A stretch of 19,154 nt of DNA from JBKDZR01 sp047971485 (lineage in GTDB: Bacteria; Pseudomonadota; Alphaproteobacteria; Rhodobacterales; Rhodobacteraceae): NCBI GenBank assembly GCA_047971485.1, contig JBKDZR010000070.1, positions 1 to 19,154 on the forward strand, read 5' to 3'. The notes under the pieces are model-generated. The model ran no database searches and had not been told where the DNA came from. It saw nothing but the letters and a program-made list of their open reading frames with translations. Shown piece by piece: positions 1 to 6,681 of the stretch. Made by a program: the position numbers and the translations under genes. How positions within the stretch are numbered: the stretch's first letter is position 1; each line of letters starts with the position of its first letter.

Positions 1-455
1 CGGCCTCGATCCACGGCAACAAAAGCCAGGGCCAGCGGGACCGGGCGATCAAGGCCTTCCGTGCGGGCGAGGTGACGGTTCTGGTGGCCACCGATGTTGC
101 CGCGCGGGGCATTGACATTCCCGGTGTGGCCTATGTGATCAATTATGATCTGCCCGAAGTGCCGGATAACTACGTGCACCGCATCGGCCGTACGGCGCGC
201 GCCGGCCGCGATGGCGAGGCAATTGCCTTCTGCGCCCCCGATGAGGCCGGGCTGCTGCGCCAGATCGAGCGGTTGATGAAGATCGAGGTGCCCGTGGCCA
301 GCGGCAAGCGTCCTACGGGGGCCGAGGCCGACAGCCGTCCCAAGGGGGGACGTCCGGGCCGTGGACGGGGCGGCAAACCCGGGCCCTCCTCGGGCCCCGG
401 CGCAGGCAAACCCCAAGGGAACCGCCGCCGTCGTCCCCGCCGCCGCGCCGCCTGA
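1..455 (+). CDS. rhlE: DEAD-box RNA helicase, RhlE-type (3' part only)
   Basis: The reading frame is open from the left window edge (codons in phase with position 3), so this is the C-terminal part of a longer gene. What remains is the end of the second RecA-like domain. It contains the HGNKSQGQRDRAI stretch (motif IV region), ATDVAARGID (motif V) and YVHRIGRTARAG (motif VI, arginine finger), which are diagnostic of DEAD-box helicases. These enzymes unwind short RNA duplexes with ATP, typically in ribosome assembly or RNA turnover. The last ~50 residues are a low-complexity basic tail rich in G, R, P and K, common in RhlE-like proteins and probably a non-specific RNA-binding tail. The exact subfamily (RhlE rather than another DEAD-box paralogue) is inferred from the wording of motifs V-VI and the basic tail. 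The DEAD motif and Walker A lie outside the window. Confidence 0.9.
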   Translation, partial: ASIHGNKSQGQRDRAIKAFRAGEVTVLVATDVAARGIDIPGVAYVINYDLPEVPDNYVHRIGRTARAGRDGEAIAFCAPDEAGLLRQIERLMKIEVPVASGKRPTGAEADSRPKGGRPGRGRGGKPGPSSGPGAGKPQGNRRRRPRRRAA

Positions 456-854
456 TCCCATGTCCGCAGGTCCGGGTTGCCCGGGCCTGTGACAGCCTGA
501 GCCCCCGGCTGATGCCTGTCAGCATGACGCACGCCCCAATAAGCGTGCCGTGCTTCACGGGCCCGCCCCAGTTCAGGACCCCGCGCATAGAGCATGTTGC
601 ACAAAATTGGGCACCGGTTTTGTGCTCCTCGAACATGCAGTGTCAAAGACTTAGGGCGTATCGCGTCAATACGAATGAACGCGACACGCTCTGGATGCAC
701 CGCTTGGGTCAGGCCTGTCTTCAACAAACCCCATCGACCGAATCCCCCCGCTCCTGTACCTTTCCCTTAACGAGCCGGCCCAAGCCGGCCGCGGCAAGGA
801 CAGGCAGGAACACAGGGATAAATCAGGGGTCGGCCGGCCCCGGAACGGATCGGA
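456..854. other. Intergenic region between helicase and GH25 genes
   Basis: About 400 bases without a supportable gene. Short open frames here on both strands show no recognisable domain. The region holds the RIME-like palindromic repeat (591-692, annotated separately) and two GCCGGC blocks (774-779 and 784-789) separated by four bases that could form a small hairpin. No convincing terminator with a T-tract was found after the helicase stop, and no clear sigma70 promoter for the GH25 gene. Confidence 0.6.
591..692. repeat. RIME-like palindromic intergenic repeat
   Basis: Two consecutive palindromes separated by a short linker. Palindrome one has outer arms gcatgtt (592-598) and aacatgc (632-638), and inner arms gcacaaaa (599-606) and ttttgtgc (618-625), around a gcaccgg core. 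Palindrome two has arms at 653-666 and 679-692 (agggcgtatcgcgt / acgcgacacgctct, with two mismatches). The layout of an 'agcatg...ccggttttg...' hairpin followed by a 'gcgtatcgcgt...acgcgacacgc' hairpin over about 105 bp is the one described for RIME1 (Rhizobium-specific intergenic mosaic elements). Such repeats occur many times per genome, in transcribed intergenic regions. Assignment to RIME rests on memory of the consensus; the palindromes themselves are visible. Confidence 0.75.
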
Positions 855-1655
855 ATGCGGGCAGTCACGGTACTTCTTCTCCTTTTCCTGCTGGGCGCGT
901 GCGGGTCGCGCAGTGCCGAGGTCAGCCATGGCCCTGCCCTTGCTGCGCCTGCCCGGTTGGGACAAATGCTGTTCGGGGACATCAAGCCCCATGACTGGGA
1001 TCACCCCAGCCCCGCCCGGCATGAGGTGCATGGCATCGACGTGTCGCGCTGGCAGGGGGATATCGACTGGCACCGGGTCCGCCGCGCGGGGATTTCCTTC
1101 GCCTTTATCAAGGCCACCGAGGGCGGCGATGTTGCCGATCCGCTGTTCACCCAGAACTGGAAGGCAGCTCGCGCAGCCGGAGTGCCCCGGGGGGCCTATC
1201 ACTTCTACTACTTTTGCCGCAGTCCCGAGGAACAGGCGCAATGGTTCATCCGCCATGTCCCGCGCGAAGTGAACGCCCTGCCGCCGGTGCTGGACATGGA
1301 ATGGAACCACCAGTCGCGCACCTGCCTGCGCAAACCCGACCCGGCCACGGCCCGGCGCGAGGCCACGCGCTTTCTGTCGATCCTGACCCGCCATTATGGC
1401 CAGCGGCCCATCGTCTACACCACCGTGGATTTCTACCGCGATACCGATATTGGCCGCTTGCCCCGGACCGAGTTCTGGTTGCGCTCGGTCGCCGGACATC
1501 CCAGCCGGACCTATGACGGGGCGGATTGGGCGTTCTGGCAATATACCGGCACCGGTCTGGTCCCCGGCGTTGCGACCCCGGTGGATATCAATGTCTTCGC
1601 CGGATCGCGCGGGCATTGGCGCAGCTGGTTGGGGACCCGCCTGGCCCAGAACTGA
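855..1655 (+). CDS. GH25 family lysozyme (muramidase), lipoprotein
   Basis: A 266-residue protein. The N-terminus is a lipoprotein signal: a short basic start, a leucine-rich core and the lipobox LGAC with the lipidated Cys at residue 16, so the enzyme is probably membrane-anchored and faces the periplasm. The GH25 domain spans about residues 59-255. It has the HGIDVSRWQG opening (D62), a FIKATEGG strand, the GAYHFYYF strand and the DMEW motif (D147 and E149, the expected catalytic pair region), followed by PIVYTT and the terminal FWQYTGTG and DINVF elements. GH25 enzymes cleave the MurNAc-GlcNAc beta-1,4 bond of peptidoglycan. The gene stands alone between the helicase and a convergent regulator, so a housekeeping wall-remodelling role is more likely than phage lysis. 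The ribosome site is weak (gga a few bases upstream), but the lipobox position supports this ATG. Confidence 0.92.
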   Translation: MRAVTVLLLLFLLGACGSRSAEVSHGPALAAPARLGQMLFGDIKPHDWDHPSPARHEVHGIDVSRWQGDIDWHRVRRAGISFAFIKATEGGDVADPLFTQNWKAARAAGVPRGAYHFYYFCRSPEEQAQWFIRHVPREVNALPPVLDMEWNHQSRTCLRKPDPATARREATRFLSILTRHYGQRPIVYTTVDFYRDTDIGRLPRTEFWLRSVAGHPSRTYDGADWAFWQYTGTGLVPGVATPVDINVFAGSRGHWRSWLGTRLAQN

Positions 1656-1656
1656 T

Positions 1657-1751
1657 CCCGATGACGTTTCGGGAAAAGGATGGCTCACCTGAAACGCTAT
1701 GGGATGTTGGTTTCACGCATTTCTTAACCGAAAAAGTCTGTCAGCTTTTTC
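1657..1751. terminator. Candidate hairpins between convergent GH25 and LysR genes
   Basis: Two inverted repeats lie between the convergent stops at 1655 and 1762. The first is cccga (1657-1661) paired with tcggg (1669-1673), directly after the GH25 stop but followed by A-rich rather than T-rich sequence. The second is gaaaaag (1730-1736) paired with ctttttc (1745-1751) with an 8-base loop. Because one arm ends in a T run on either strand, the second could act in both directions, but its stem is A/T-rich and weak. Low confidence. Confidence 0.35.
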
Positions 1752-1761
1752 TCGAAAGGCT

Positions 1762-2658
1762 CTATGCCGCAGGGCTGCGCACCAGATCGGCCCGTGCCGC
1801 CTGCATTTCGGTGTCGAGAAAAGCCACACAGGCCCTAACCCGGCTGTCGGTACGCAGGTCTTCGTGCCAGACGGCCCAGTAGCTGCGGGTGACGCTCAGG
1901 TCGGGCAGGACGGCGCACAGGGCCCGGTCGCCCGCCACCATGAAATCATGCAGCGCCCCGATCCCGGCCCCGGCGCGGATCGCCTGCAACTGGCCGATCG
2001 CGGTCGAGACCTCGATGGTCGATCGCCAGCCGGGCAGGAATTCCTCGGCATAGTTCAGCGCGGGGGTGTGGATCAGATCCTCGACATAGCCGACCAGCAC
2101 ATGATCGTGCAGATCCCTGGCCGTCGCCGGGGGGGGCTGGCGGGCCAGATAATCGGCGCCGGCATACAGGCCCAGGGTATAATCGCTCAGCCGTTTGGTG
2201 CGCAGCCGGCCCTGGGTGGGCCGTTCGACGGTGATGGCCAGATCAGCCTCGCGGCTGGACAGCGAAAAGGTGCGCGGCAGGGGCACCAGTTGGATCCGCA
2301 AACCGGGATGGATCTGGTGCAGCCGGGCCAGACGCGGGGCCAGAAAGCTGGCCCCCAGCCCGTCCGGTGCCCCGATACGCACGGTTCCGGCCAGCCCGGT
2401 TGCAGCCTGGCTGAGGCGTGCCATCCCGGTCAGGGCCGCCGATTCCATGCGCTCGGCCGTTTCCAGAAACGCGCGGCCATCGGCGGTGGGCACACAGCCC
2501 CGGGTGGTCCGTTCCAGCAGCCGCGTCCCCAGCGCCGCCTCCAGCGTGGCCAGATGCCGGCTGAGCTTGGCCTGACTGACCGCCAACCGTCGCGCCGCGC
2601 CCAGCATCTGGCCTTCACGCGCAATGGCCAGGAAATAGCGCGCATCGTCCCAGTCCAT
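1762..2658 (-). CDS. LysR-family transcriptional regulator
   Basis: A 298-residue protein read from the ATG whose complement is at 2656-2658. That start is chosen because MDWDDARYFLAIAREGQ is the classical first helix of LysR proteins and ggagaacgagg precedes it; a longer frame to 2760 would only add a non-conserved leader overlapping the divergent gene. The winged helix-turn-helix covers about residues 1-60 (recognition part AVSQAKLSRHLATLEAALGT, then LLERTTRG). The rest is the effector-binding periplasmic-protein-like domain (about residues 88-290). The gene is divergent from the methylmalonate-semialdehyde dehydrogenase gene with a 100-bp intergenic gap. By the usual LysR pattern it probably controls that gene and itself in response to a metabolite of branched-chain amino acid, propionate or inositol catabolism. 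The inducer cannot be read from the sequence. Confidence 0.9.
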   Translation of the reverse strand: MDWDDARYFLAIAREGQMLGAARRLAVSQAKLSRHLATLEAALGTRLLERTTRGCVPTADGRAFLETAERMESAALTGMARLSQAATGLAGTVRIGAPDGLGASFLAPRLARLHQIHPGLRIQLVPLPRTFSLSSREADLAITVERPTQGRLRTKRLSDYTLGLYAGADYLARQPPPATARDLHDHVLVGYVEDLIHTPALNYAEEFLPGWRSTIEVSTAIGQLQAIRAGAGIGALHDFMVAGDRALCAVLPDLSVTRSYWAVWHEDLRTDSRVRACVAFLDTEMQAARADLVRSPAA

Positions 2659-2758
2659 CCTCGTTCTCCATATATGAATAACGGATTCGTAATAACGGAT
2701 ATTTATATGCAAAAAGAGATAAGCGACAAGGCGGGGACAGATCAGCAGGAGGATCCCC
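2659..2758. promoter_or_regulatory. Divergent LysR/mmsA control region with direct repeats
   Basis: The 100-bp gap between two divergent genes is conspicuously A+T-rich compared with its surroundings. It holds two exact copies of aataacggat at 2677-2686 and 2691-2700, 14 bp apart start to start, inside an imperfect palindrome catatatgaat (2669-2679) / atttatatg. This is a plausible LysR binding site overlapping both promoters. The mmsA ribosome site aggagg is at 2747-2752, six bases before the start. The binding role is inference from position and repeat structure. Confidence 0.55.
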
Positions 2759-4258
2759 ATGACCGAGATCGGACATTACATCGGCGGTGCGCGGGTTGCC
2801 GGCACATCCGGACAAACCCAACCGGTCTTCAACCCCGCCACCGGTGTTGCGGAAAAGACCGTGGCACTGGCCTCGACGGCCGAGGTGGATCAGGCGGTGG
2901 CAGCGGCCAAGGCCGCCTGGCCGGCCTGGTCGGGGATGCCGGCGCTGCGCCGGGCGCGGGTGCTGGACCGGTTCAAGACGATCCTGTGGGAGCGTGGCGA
3001 TCAGCTGGCCCAGGCGATCTCGGCTGAGCATGGCAAGACCCATGATGACGCCCTGGGCGAGGTCACCCGCGGCCTTGAGGTGGTTGAATTCGCCATCGGG
3101 GCCCCCAGCCATCTGAAGGGCGAGTTTTCGGAAAATGTCGGCACCGGCGTTGACAGCATCTCCATTCGCCAGTCGCTGGGGGTTGTGGCCGGGATCACGC
3201 CGTTCAACTTTCCGGCCATGGTGCCCATGTGGATGTTTCCGGTGGCGCTGGCCTGTGGCAACACCTTTGTGCTGAAACCGTCGGAACGGGACCCCTCGGC
3301 CTCGATCCTGATCGCCGAGTGGCTGACCGAGGCCGGCCTGCCCGACGGGGTGTTCAACGTCGTGCAAGGGGGCAAGCCGGCGGTGGATGCGCTGCTGGAG
3401 CACCGGGATGTCAAGGCGATCAGTTTTGTCGGCTCCACCCCCATTGCCGATTATATCCATCGTACGGGCACGGCGAATGGCAAGCGGGTTCAGGCCCTGG
3501 GCGGGGCCAAGAACCACATGGTGATCCTGCCCGACGCCGATCTGGACATGGCGGCCAATGCGCTGATGGGGGCCGCCTATGGGTCCGCCGGGGAACGCTG
3601 CATGGCGGTTTCGGTGGCGGTGCCGGTGACCGATGCAGTGGCCGATGCGCTGATTGAACGCCTGGTTCCGAAGATCGAGGCGCTGAAAGTTGGTCCGGCC
3701 AGCGATCAGGCCTCGGAAATGGGGCCGGTGGTGACGGCGGAGGCGCAGCAGCGGATCCTCGGCTATATCGGCAAGGGCGCGGATGAGGGCGCCAGGGTTG
3801 TCGTCGATGGCCGCGATTTCAAGGCGCCCCAAGGCTATGAGCAGGGCTTTTTCGTCGGCCCGACGCTGATCGACAACGTGACCCCCGAAATGTCCGTCTG
3901 GAAAGATGAGATCTTCGGCCCGGTTCTGTCGGTGGTACGCCGCCAGTCGTTCCAGGAGGCGGTGGATCTGATCCATGCCCATCCCTATGCCAACGGCACG
4001 GCGATCTTCACCCGTGACGGCGATGCCGCGCGCCGCTTCACCCAGGAGATCGAGGTGGGCATGGTCGGCGTCAACGTGCCGATCCCGGTGCCCATGGCGT
4101 TCCACAGTTTCGGTGGCTGGAAGGCCTCGATCTTCGGCGATCACGCCATGCACGGGATGGAAGGGGTTCGGTTTTACACCCGGATCAAGACCACCACGAC
4201 GCGCTGGCCCACAGGCATTGCGGCGGATGCGCAGTTCACTATGCCGACCCTGGGCTAA
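2759..4258 (+). CDS. mmsA: Methylmalonate-semialdehyde dehydrogenase (CoA-acylating)
   Basis: A 499-residue aldehyde dehydrogenase with a strong ribosome site (aggagg, six bases upstream). Landmarks in order are GITPFNFPAMVPMWMFP, the KPSERDPSAS cofactor segment, FVGSTPIADYI, QALGGAKNHMVILPDADLD, and the catalytic cysteine in GSAGERCMA at residue 281 (codon 3599-3601). The 'GGAKNH' wording, where ordinary aldehyde dehydrogenases have a Glu-bearing GGK/E-SP motif, and the FGGWKASIFGD end mark the CoA-dependent methylmalonate/malonate-semialdehyde subfamily. Known enzymes convert methylmalonate semialdehyde to propionyl-CoA plus CO2 with NAD and CoA, in valine, thymine or myo-inositol catabolism. 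Length matches the family (about 490-500). No other valine or inositol genes are in the window, so which pathway it serves is open; the divergent LysR gene is the likely regulator. Confidence 0.93.
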   Translation: MTEIGHYIGGARVAGTSGQTQPVFNPATGVAEKTVALASTAEVDQAVAAAKAAWPAWSGMPALRRARVLDRFKTILWERGDQLAQAISAEHGKTHDDALGEVTRGLEVVEFAIGAPSHLKGEFSENVGTGVDSISIRQSLGVVAGITPFNFPAMVPMWMFPVALACGNTFVLKPSERDPSASILIAEWLTEAGLPDGVFNVVQGGKPAVDALLEHRDVKAISFVGSTPIADYIHRTGTANGKRVQALGGAKNHMVILPDADLDMAANALMGAAYGSAGERCMAVSVAVPVTDAVADALIERLVPKIEALKVGPASDQASEMGPVVTAEAQQRILGYIGKGADEGARVVVDGRDFKAPQGYEQGFFVGPTLIDNVTPEMSVWKDEIFGPVLSVVRRQSFQEAVDLIHAHPYANGTAIFTRDGDAARRFTQEIEVGMVGVNVPIPVPMAFHSFGGWKASIFGDHAMHGMEGVRFYTRIKTTTTRWPTGIAADAQFTMPTLG

Positions 4259-4277
4259 GGCCCGGCGTCTGATCCCG

Positions 4278-4302
4278 ACAGTCCTAAAAAAGGACTGTTT
4301 GT
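4278..4302 (+). terminator. Candidate terminator after mmsA
   Basis: A perfect 8-bp stem acagtcct (4278-4285) / aggactgt (4291-4298) with a five-A loop, 20 bases after the mmsA stop, followed by a short tttg run. The T-tract is weak, but position and stem quality fit an intrinsic terminator. Confidence 0.6.
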
Positions 4303-4560
4303 GACGGTCGGCTTTGCGGGACGTAAGCTGTCGTTACCACCAGCGCGCAAGCCGCGCCAGCGCCGGACCGGGGGCTGGCGCACCCATCCTGTGATCAGCG
4401 CGGTTTATGGTGGCCGTGGTGGCAAAACCCCAGAGCGTTGGACCAACGGTGGCCGAGCGCCAGACCGGTGGGCCGCCCCAGTGATGGCGCGGCGCCCTAC
4501 GGGCTTGTCCCGCGCCGTGAGGGGTCAGAGACAGAATAGCCTCAAACCGATCACACGCGT
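4303..4560. other. Non-coding gap between convergent mmsA and nikR
   Basis: About 260 bases with no supportable gene. A plus-strand frame of 133 codons starting at 4301 runs through the gap and into nikR; it has no recognisable domain and an Arg/Pro/Gly-rich composition typical of a chance GC-rich frame. Visible structures are an 8-bp inverted repeat gcgccagc (4354-4361) / gctggcgc (4374-4381), and a 13-bp palindrome cgttgg-a-ccaacg (4436-4448). Their function, if any, is unknown. Confidence 0.5.
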
Positions 4561-4977
4561 TCAGCCGCCGGTATCGTCGCTGCGGGGGATGATCACGATT
4601 TCGCCGTTATGGATGTTGCGTTGGGCAATCAGGTGTTCCGAGAAATGCCGGACTTCGCCCACGGATCCCTTCAGCACCGAAACCTCCAGGCAAGTGCCCT
4701 GATCCAGATGCACATGCAGCGCTGAAATGGCCAGATCGTGGTGATCGTGATGCGCCGAGGTGATGCGCTGCGCCAGTTCCCGCGAATGGTGGTCATAGGT
4801 ATAGACCATCGCCGCCACGCAGGGGGTATCGGGCGCGCCGTCGATCCGGGCCTGGGTCAGTCCGGCGCGGGTCAGATCGCGGATCGCCTCGGAACGGGTG
4901 GCATAGCCGCGCTCGGTCATCACCCGGTCCAGTTCCGCCATCAGGTCGTCGTCCAGTGTCACAGTGACGCGTTGCAT
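4561..4977 (-). CDS. nikR: Nickel-responsive repressor NikR
   Basis: A 138-residue protein with an N-terminal ribbon-helix-helix DNA-binding domain (about residues 1-45: QRVTVTLDDDLMAELD, then YATRSEAIRDLTRAGL) and a C-terminal ACT-like metal-binding domain. The known E. coli square-planar Ni(II) ligands H76, H87, H89 and C95 correspond with a constant +1 offset to H77, H88, H90 and C96 here (SAHHDHHD, ALHVHLD, GTC). Length matches the family (about 133-148). Ni-loaded NikR tetramers repress nickel importer genes. The gene is divergent from the nikABCDE operon, and a perfect NikR-type operator lies in the intergenic region. The ribosome site is ggaggga just before the ATG. The run of histidines at 77-80 could also contribute to low-affinity metal binding. 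Confidence 0.95.
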   Translation of the reverse strand: MQRVTVTLDDDLMAELDRVMTERGYATRSEAIRDLTRAGLTQARIDGAPDTPCVAAMVYTYDHHSRELAQRITSAHHDHHDLAISALHVHLDQGTCLEVSVLKGSVGEVRHFSEHLIAQRNIHNGEIVIIPRSDDTGG

Positions 4978-5063
4978 TCTTCCCTCCGGGTTCCGACAGG
5001 CCGGGCCATCCAGACAGGCCCCGGTCGGGCGGTGGCCTGCCGGGAATTTCTAACGTGACCGGC

Positions 5064-5093
5064 TTGTCTTCTCCACTGTATTGTTGGTATGAG
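5064..5093 (+). promoter_or_regulatory. Candidate sigma70 promoter of nikABCDE
   Basis: A -35-like ttgtct (5064-5069), an 18-base spacer and a -10-like tatgag (5088-5093). The -10 hexamer overlaps the left half of the NikR operator, which would let the repressor block RNA polymerase. Both boxes are imperfect; the placement is a prediction. Confidence 0.45.
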
Positions 5094-5114
5094 ATTTTTT
5101 GGTATTCGTCATAC
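5087..5114. promoter_or_regulatory. NikR operator
   Basis: Half-sites GTATGA (5087-5092) and TCATAC (5109-5114) are separated by exactly 16 bases, a perfect 28-bp dyad. This equals the experimentally established E. coli NikR operator GTATGA-N16-TCATAC. It lies between nikR and nikA, 17 bases upstream of the nikA ATG, and overlaps a candidate -10 box. Ni-NikR binding here would repress the importer. Effect on nikR itself is possible but less clear, as the site is 109 bp from its start. Confidence 0.93.
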
Positions 5115-5131
5115 TTGTGCCGGAGATGCCC

Positions 5132-6673
5132 ATGTCGATCCTGAGAACCGTTCTATGCCTTTGGGTGGTGGGGGCCACTGCGCTGCAGGCGGCGCCGCGG
5201 GACAGTCTGGTCCTGGCCATTGGCGGGGAACCGGAGACCGGGTTTGATCCGGTTCTGGGCTGGGGCATGTCCGGGACGCCCCTGTTCCAGTCGACCCTGC
5301 TGACGCGGGATGCCCATCTGGCGACCCGGCCGGACCTGGCCACGGACTGGCGCCTGTCCGACGATCGCCGGGTCTGGACGATCCGCCTGCGCCCGGATGC
5401 CCGGTTTTCCGACGGCACCCCCCTGACCGCCCGCGATGTCGCCTTTACCTTCCAGACGGCAAAGGCGGCGGCCGGTCCGGTGGATCTGCGGGTGCTGGAT
5501 CAGGCCGAGGCGGTGGATGACCAGACGGTGCGCCTGACCTTGTCGCGCCCCTGGACCACCTTTGCCGAAGCGTTCTTTACGTTGGGGATCGTGCCGGCGG
5601 ATCGCTATGGGCCGGATTACGGCCGCGATCCGATCGGGTCGGGGCCTTACCGGCTGGTGTCCTGGACCGAGGGCGAACAGTTGATCGTCGCACGCAACGA
5701 GGCCTATTACGGACCGATGCCGGCCTTCACGCAGCTGACCTTCCTGTTTGCCGGTTCGGATACGCGCCTGGCGGCGGCGCGGGCCGGTGTGGCCGATCTG
5801 GTGGCGGTGCCGGGGCAATTGGCCGATGCAGTGCCCGCCGGGTTTCGGGCCGTGGCGGTGCCCAGCGTGGACAGCCGGGGTCTGAGCCTGCCTTTTCTGG
5901 AACCGCAGCAGATCGACGGGCGCCCGGTGGGCAATGCCGTGACCGCAGATCCGGCGATCCGCCAGGCGATCAACCTGGGTCTGGACCGTGATCTTCTGGT
6001 CGAGGTGGCGCTGCATGGCCATGGCAGCCCAGCCTTCGGTCCGGTGGATGGCCTGCCCTGGGATGGCCGCGATGATCATGTCCGTTTCGATCCTGCGGCG
6101 GCGCGTGCGGTACTGGAGGACGCCGGTTGGGTTCCGGGTGCGGATGGGGTGCGTGAAAAGGATGGCCAGCGCGCCAGTTTTACGATCAACTTTCCCGCCG
6201 GTGATCCGACCCGCCAGGCCCTGGCCGAGACCGTGACCGCATTGTTGCACCCGCTGGGCATTTCCGCCCAGCCCAAGGGGGGCAGCTGGGATGCCATCGG
6301 TCGGGTCATGCATGCTGAACCGGTCGTATTCGGGTTCGGCAGTCATTCACCCTATGAACTCTACAGCCTGTATGCCTCGGAATTGGGCGGGATCGGCTAT
6401 ATGAACCCGACCTATTACCGCAATCCGCAGGTCGATGCCCTGTTCGCCAAGGCCCAGGATGCATCCTCGCTGGAGGCGGCGGTGCCTTATTGGGCGCAGG
6501 CGGCGGCGCAATATGGTGTGCAGGGGGACAATGCCTGGGCCTGGTTGGTCAATCTCGATCATGTTTACATGGTCAACAGCTGCCTTGCCCTGGGCGAACC
6601 GCAGATCGAGCCCCATGAACATGGCTGGCCGATCACCGCCACCATCGCCGCCTGGCGCTGGACCTGCGATTAA
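5132..6673 (+). CDS. nikA: Nickel ABC transporter substrate-binding protein NikA
   Basis: A 513-residue periplasmic binding protein of the peptide/nickel (cluster C) SBP family. The start at 5132 is preferred because ggag (5122-5125) is six bases upstream. A second ATG at 5126 has no spacing to that site, and upstream TTG codons lie inside the operator. The first ~21 residues are a Sec signal (hydrophobic VLCLWVVGATALQA, likely cleavage after LQA). The mature part has the typical DSLVLAIGGEPETGFDP opening, the LATDWRLSDDRRVWTIRLRPDARFSDG core and the DPAIRQAINLGLDRDLL hinge segment. Length is close to E. coli NikA (524). Sequence alone cannot separate nickel from peptide or opine-metallophore binding. 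The assignment rests on the adjacent nikR, the NikR operator and the full nikABCDE order. Confidence 0.88.
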   Translation: MSILRTVLCLWVVGATALQAAPRDSLVLAIGGEPETGFDPVLGWGMSGTPLFQSTLLTRDAHLATRPDLATDWRLSDDRRVWTIRLRPDARFSDGTPLTARDVAFTFQTAKAAAGPVDLRVLDQAEAVDDQTVRLTLSRPWTTFAEAFFTLGIVPADRYGPDYGRDPIGSGPYRLVSWTEGEQLIVARNEAYYGPMPAFTQLTFLFAGSDTRLAAARAGVADLVAVPGQLADAVPAGFRAVAVPSVDSRGLSLPFLEPQQIDGRPVGNAVTADPAIRQAINLGLDRDLLVEVALHGHGSPAFGPVDGLPWDGRDDHVRFDPAAARAVLEDAGWVPGADGVREKDGQRASFTINFPAGDPTRQALAETVTALLHPLGISAQPKGGSWDAIGRVMHAEPVVFGFGSHSPYELYSLYASELGGIGYMNPTYYRNPQVDALFAKAQDASSLEAAVPYWAQAAAQYGVQGDNAWAWLVNLDHVYMVNSCLALGEPQIEPHEHGWPITATIAAWRWTCD

Positions 6674-6681
6674 GGCCGGGA

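Noticed and set aside
855..1655. GH25 gene as part of a prophage lysis cassette
   Set aside because: It has a lipoprotein signal, and no holin, tail or other phage genes are nearby.
666..1688. Minus-strand 340-codon frame over the GH25 gene
   Set aside because: Low-complexity translation opposite a clear GH25 domain.
1699..3027. Plus-strand 442-codon open frame across LysR and the start of mmsA
   Set aside because: Antisense to a well-supported LysR gene and out of frame with mmsA; Gln/Gly/Pro-rich shadow without recognisable motifs.
2615..4153. Minus-strand 512-codon open frame opposite mmsA
   Set aside because: His/Arg/Gly-rich translation with no domain; it is the antisense shadow of the GC-rich mmsA gene.
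4301..4702. 133-codon plus-strand frame overlapping the 3' half of nikR
   Set aside because: No domain, biased composition, starts inside the mmsA terminator region and overlaps nikR antisense.
5153..6346. Minus-strand 397-codon frame over nikA
   Set aside because: Composition rich in His, Arg, Gln and Gly, with no motif; shadow of nikA codon bias.
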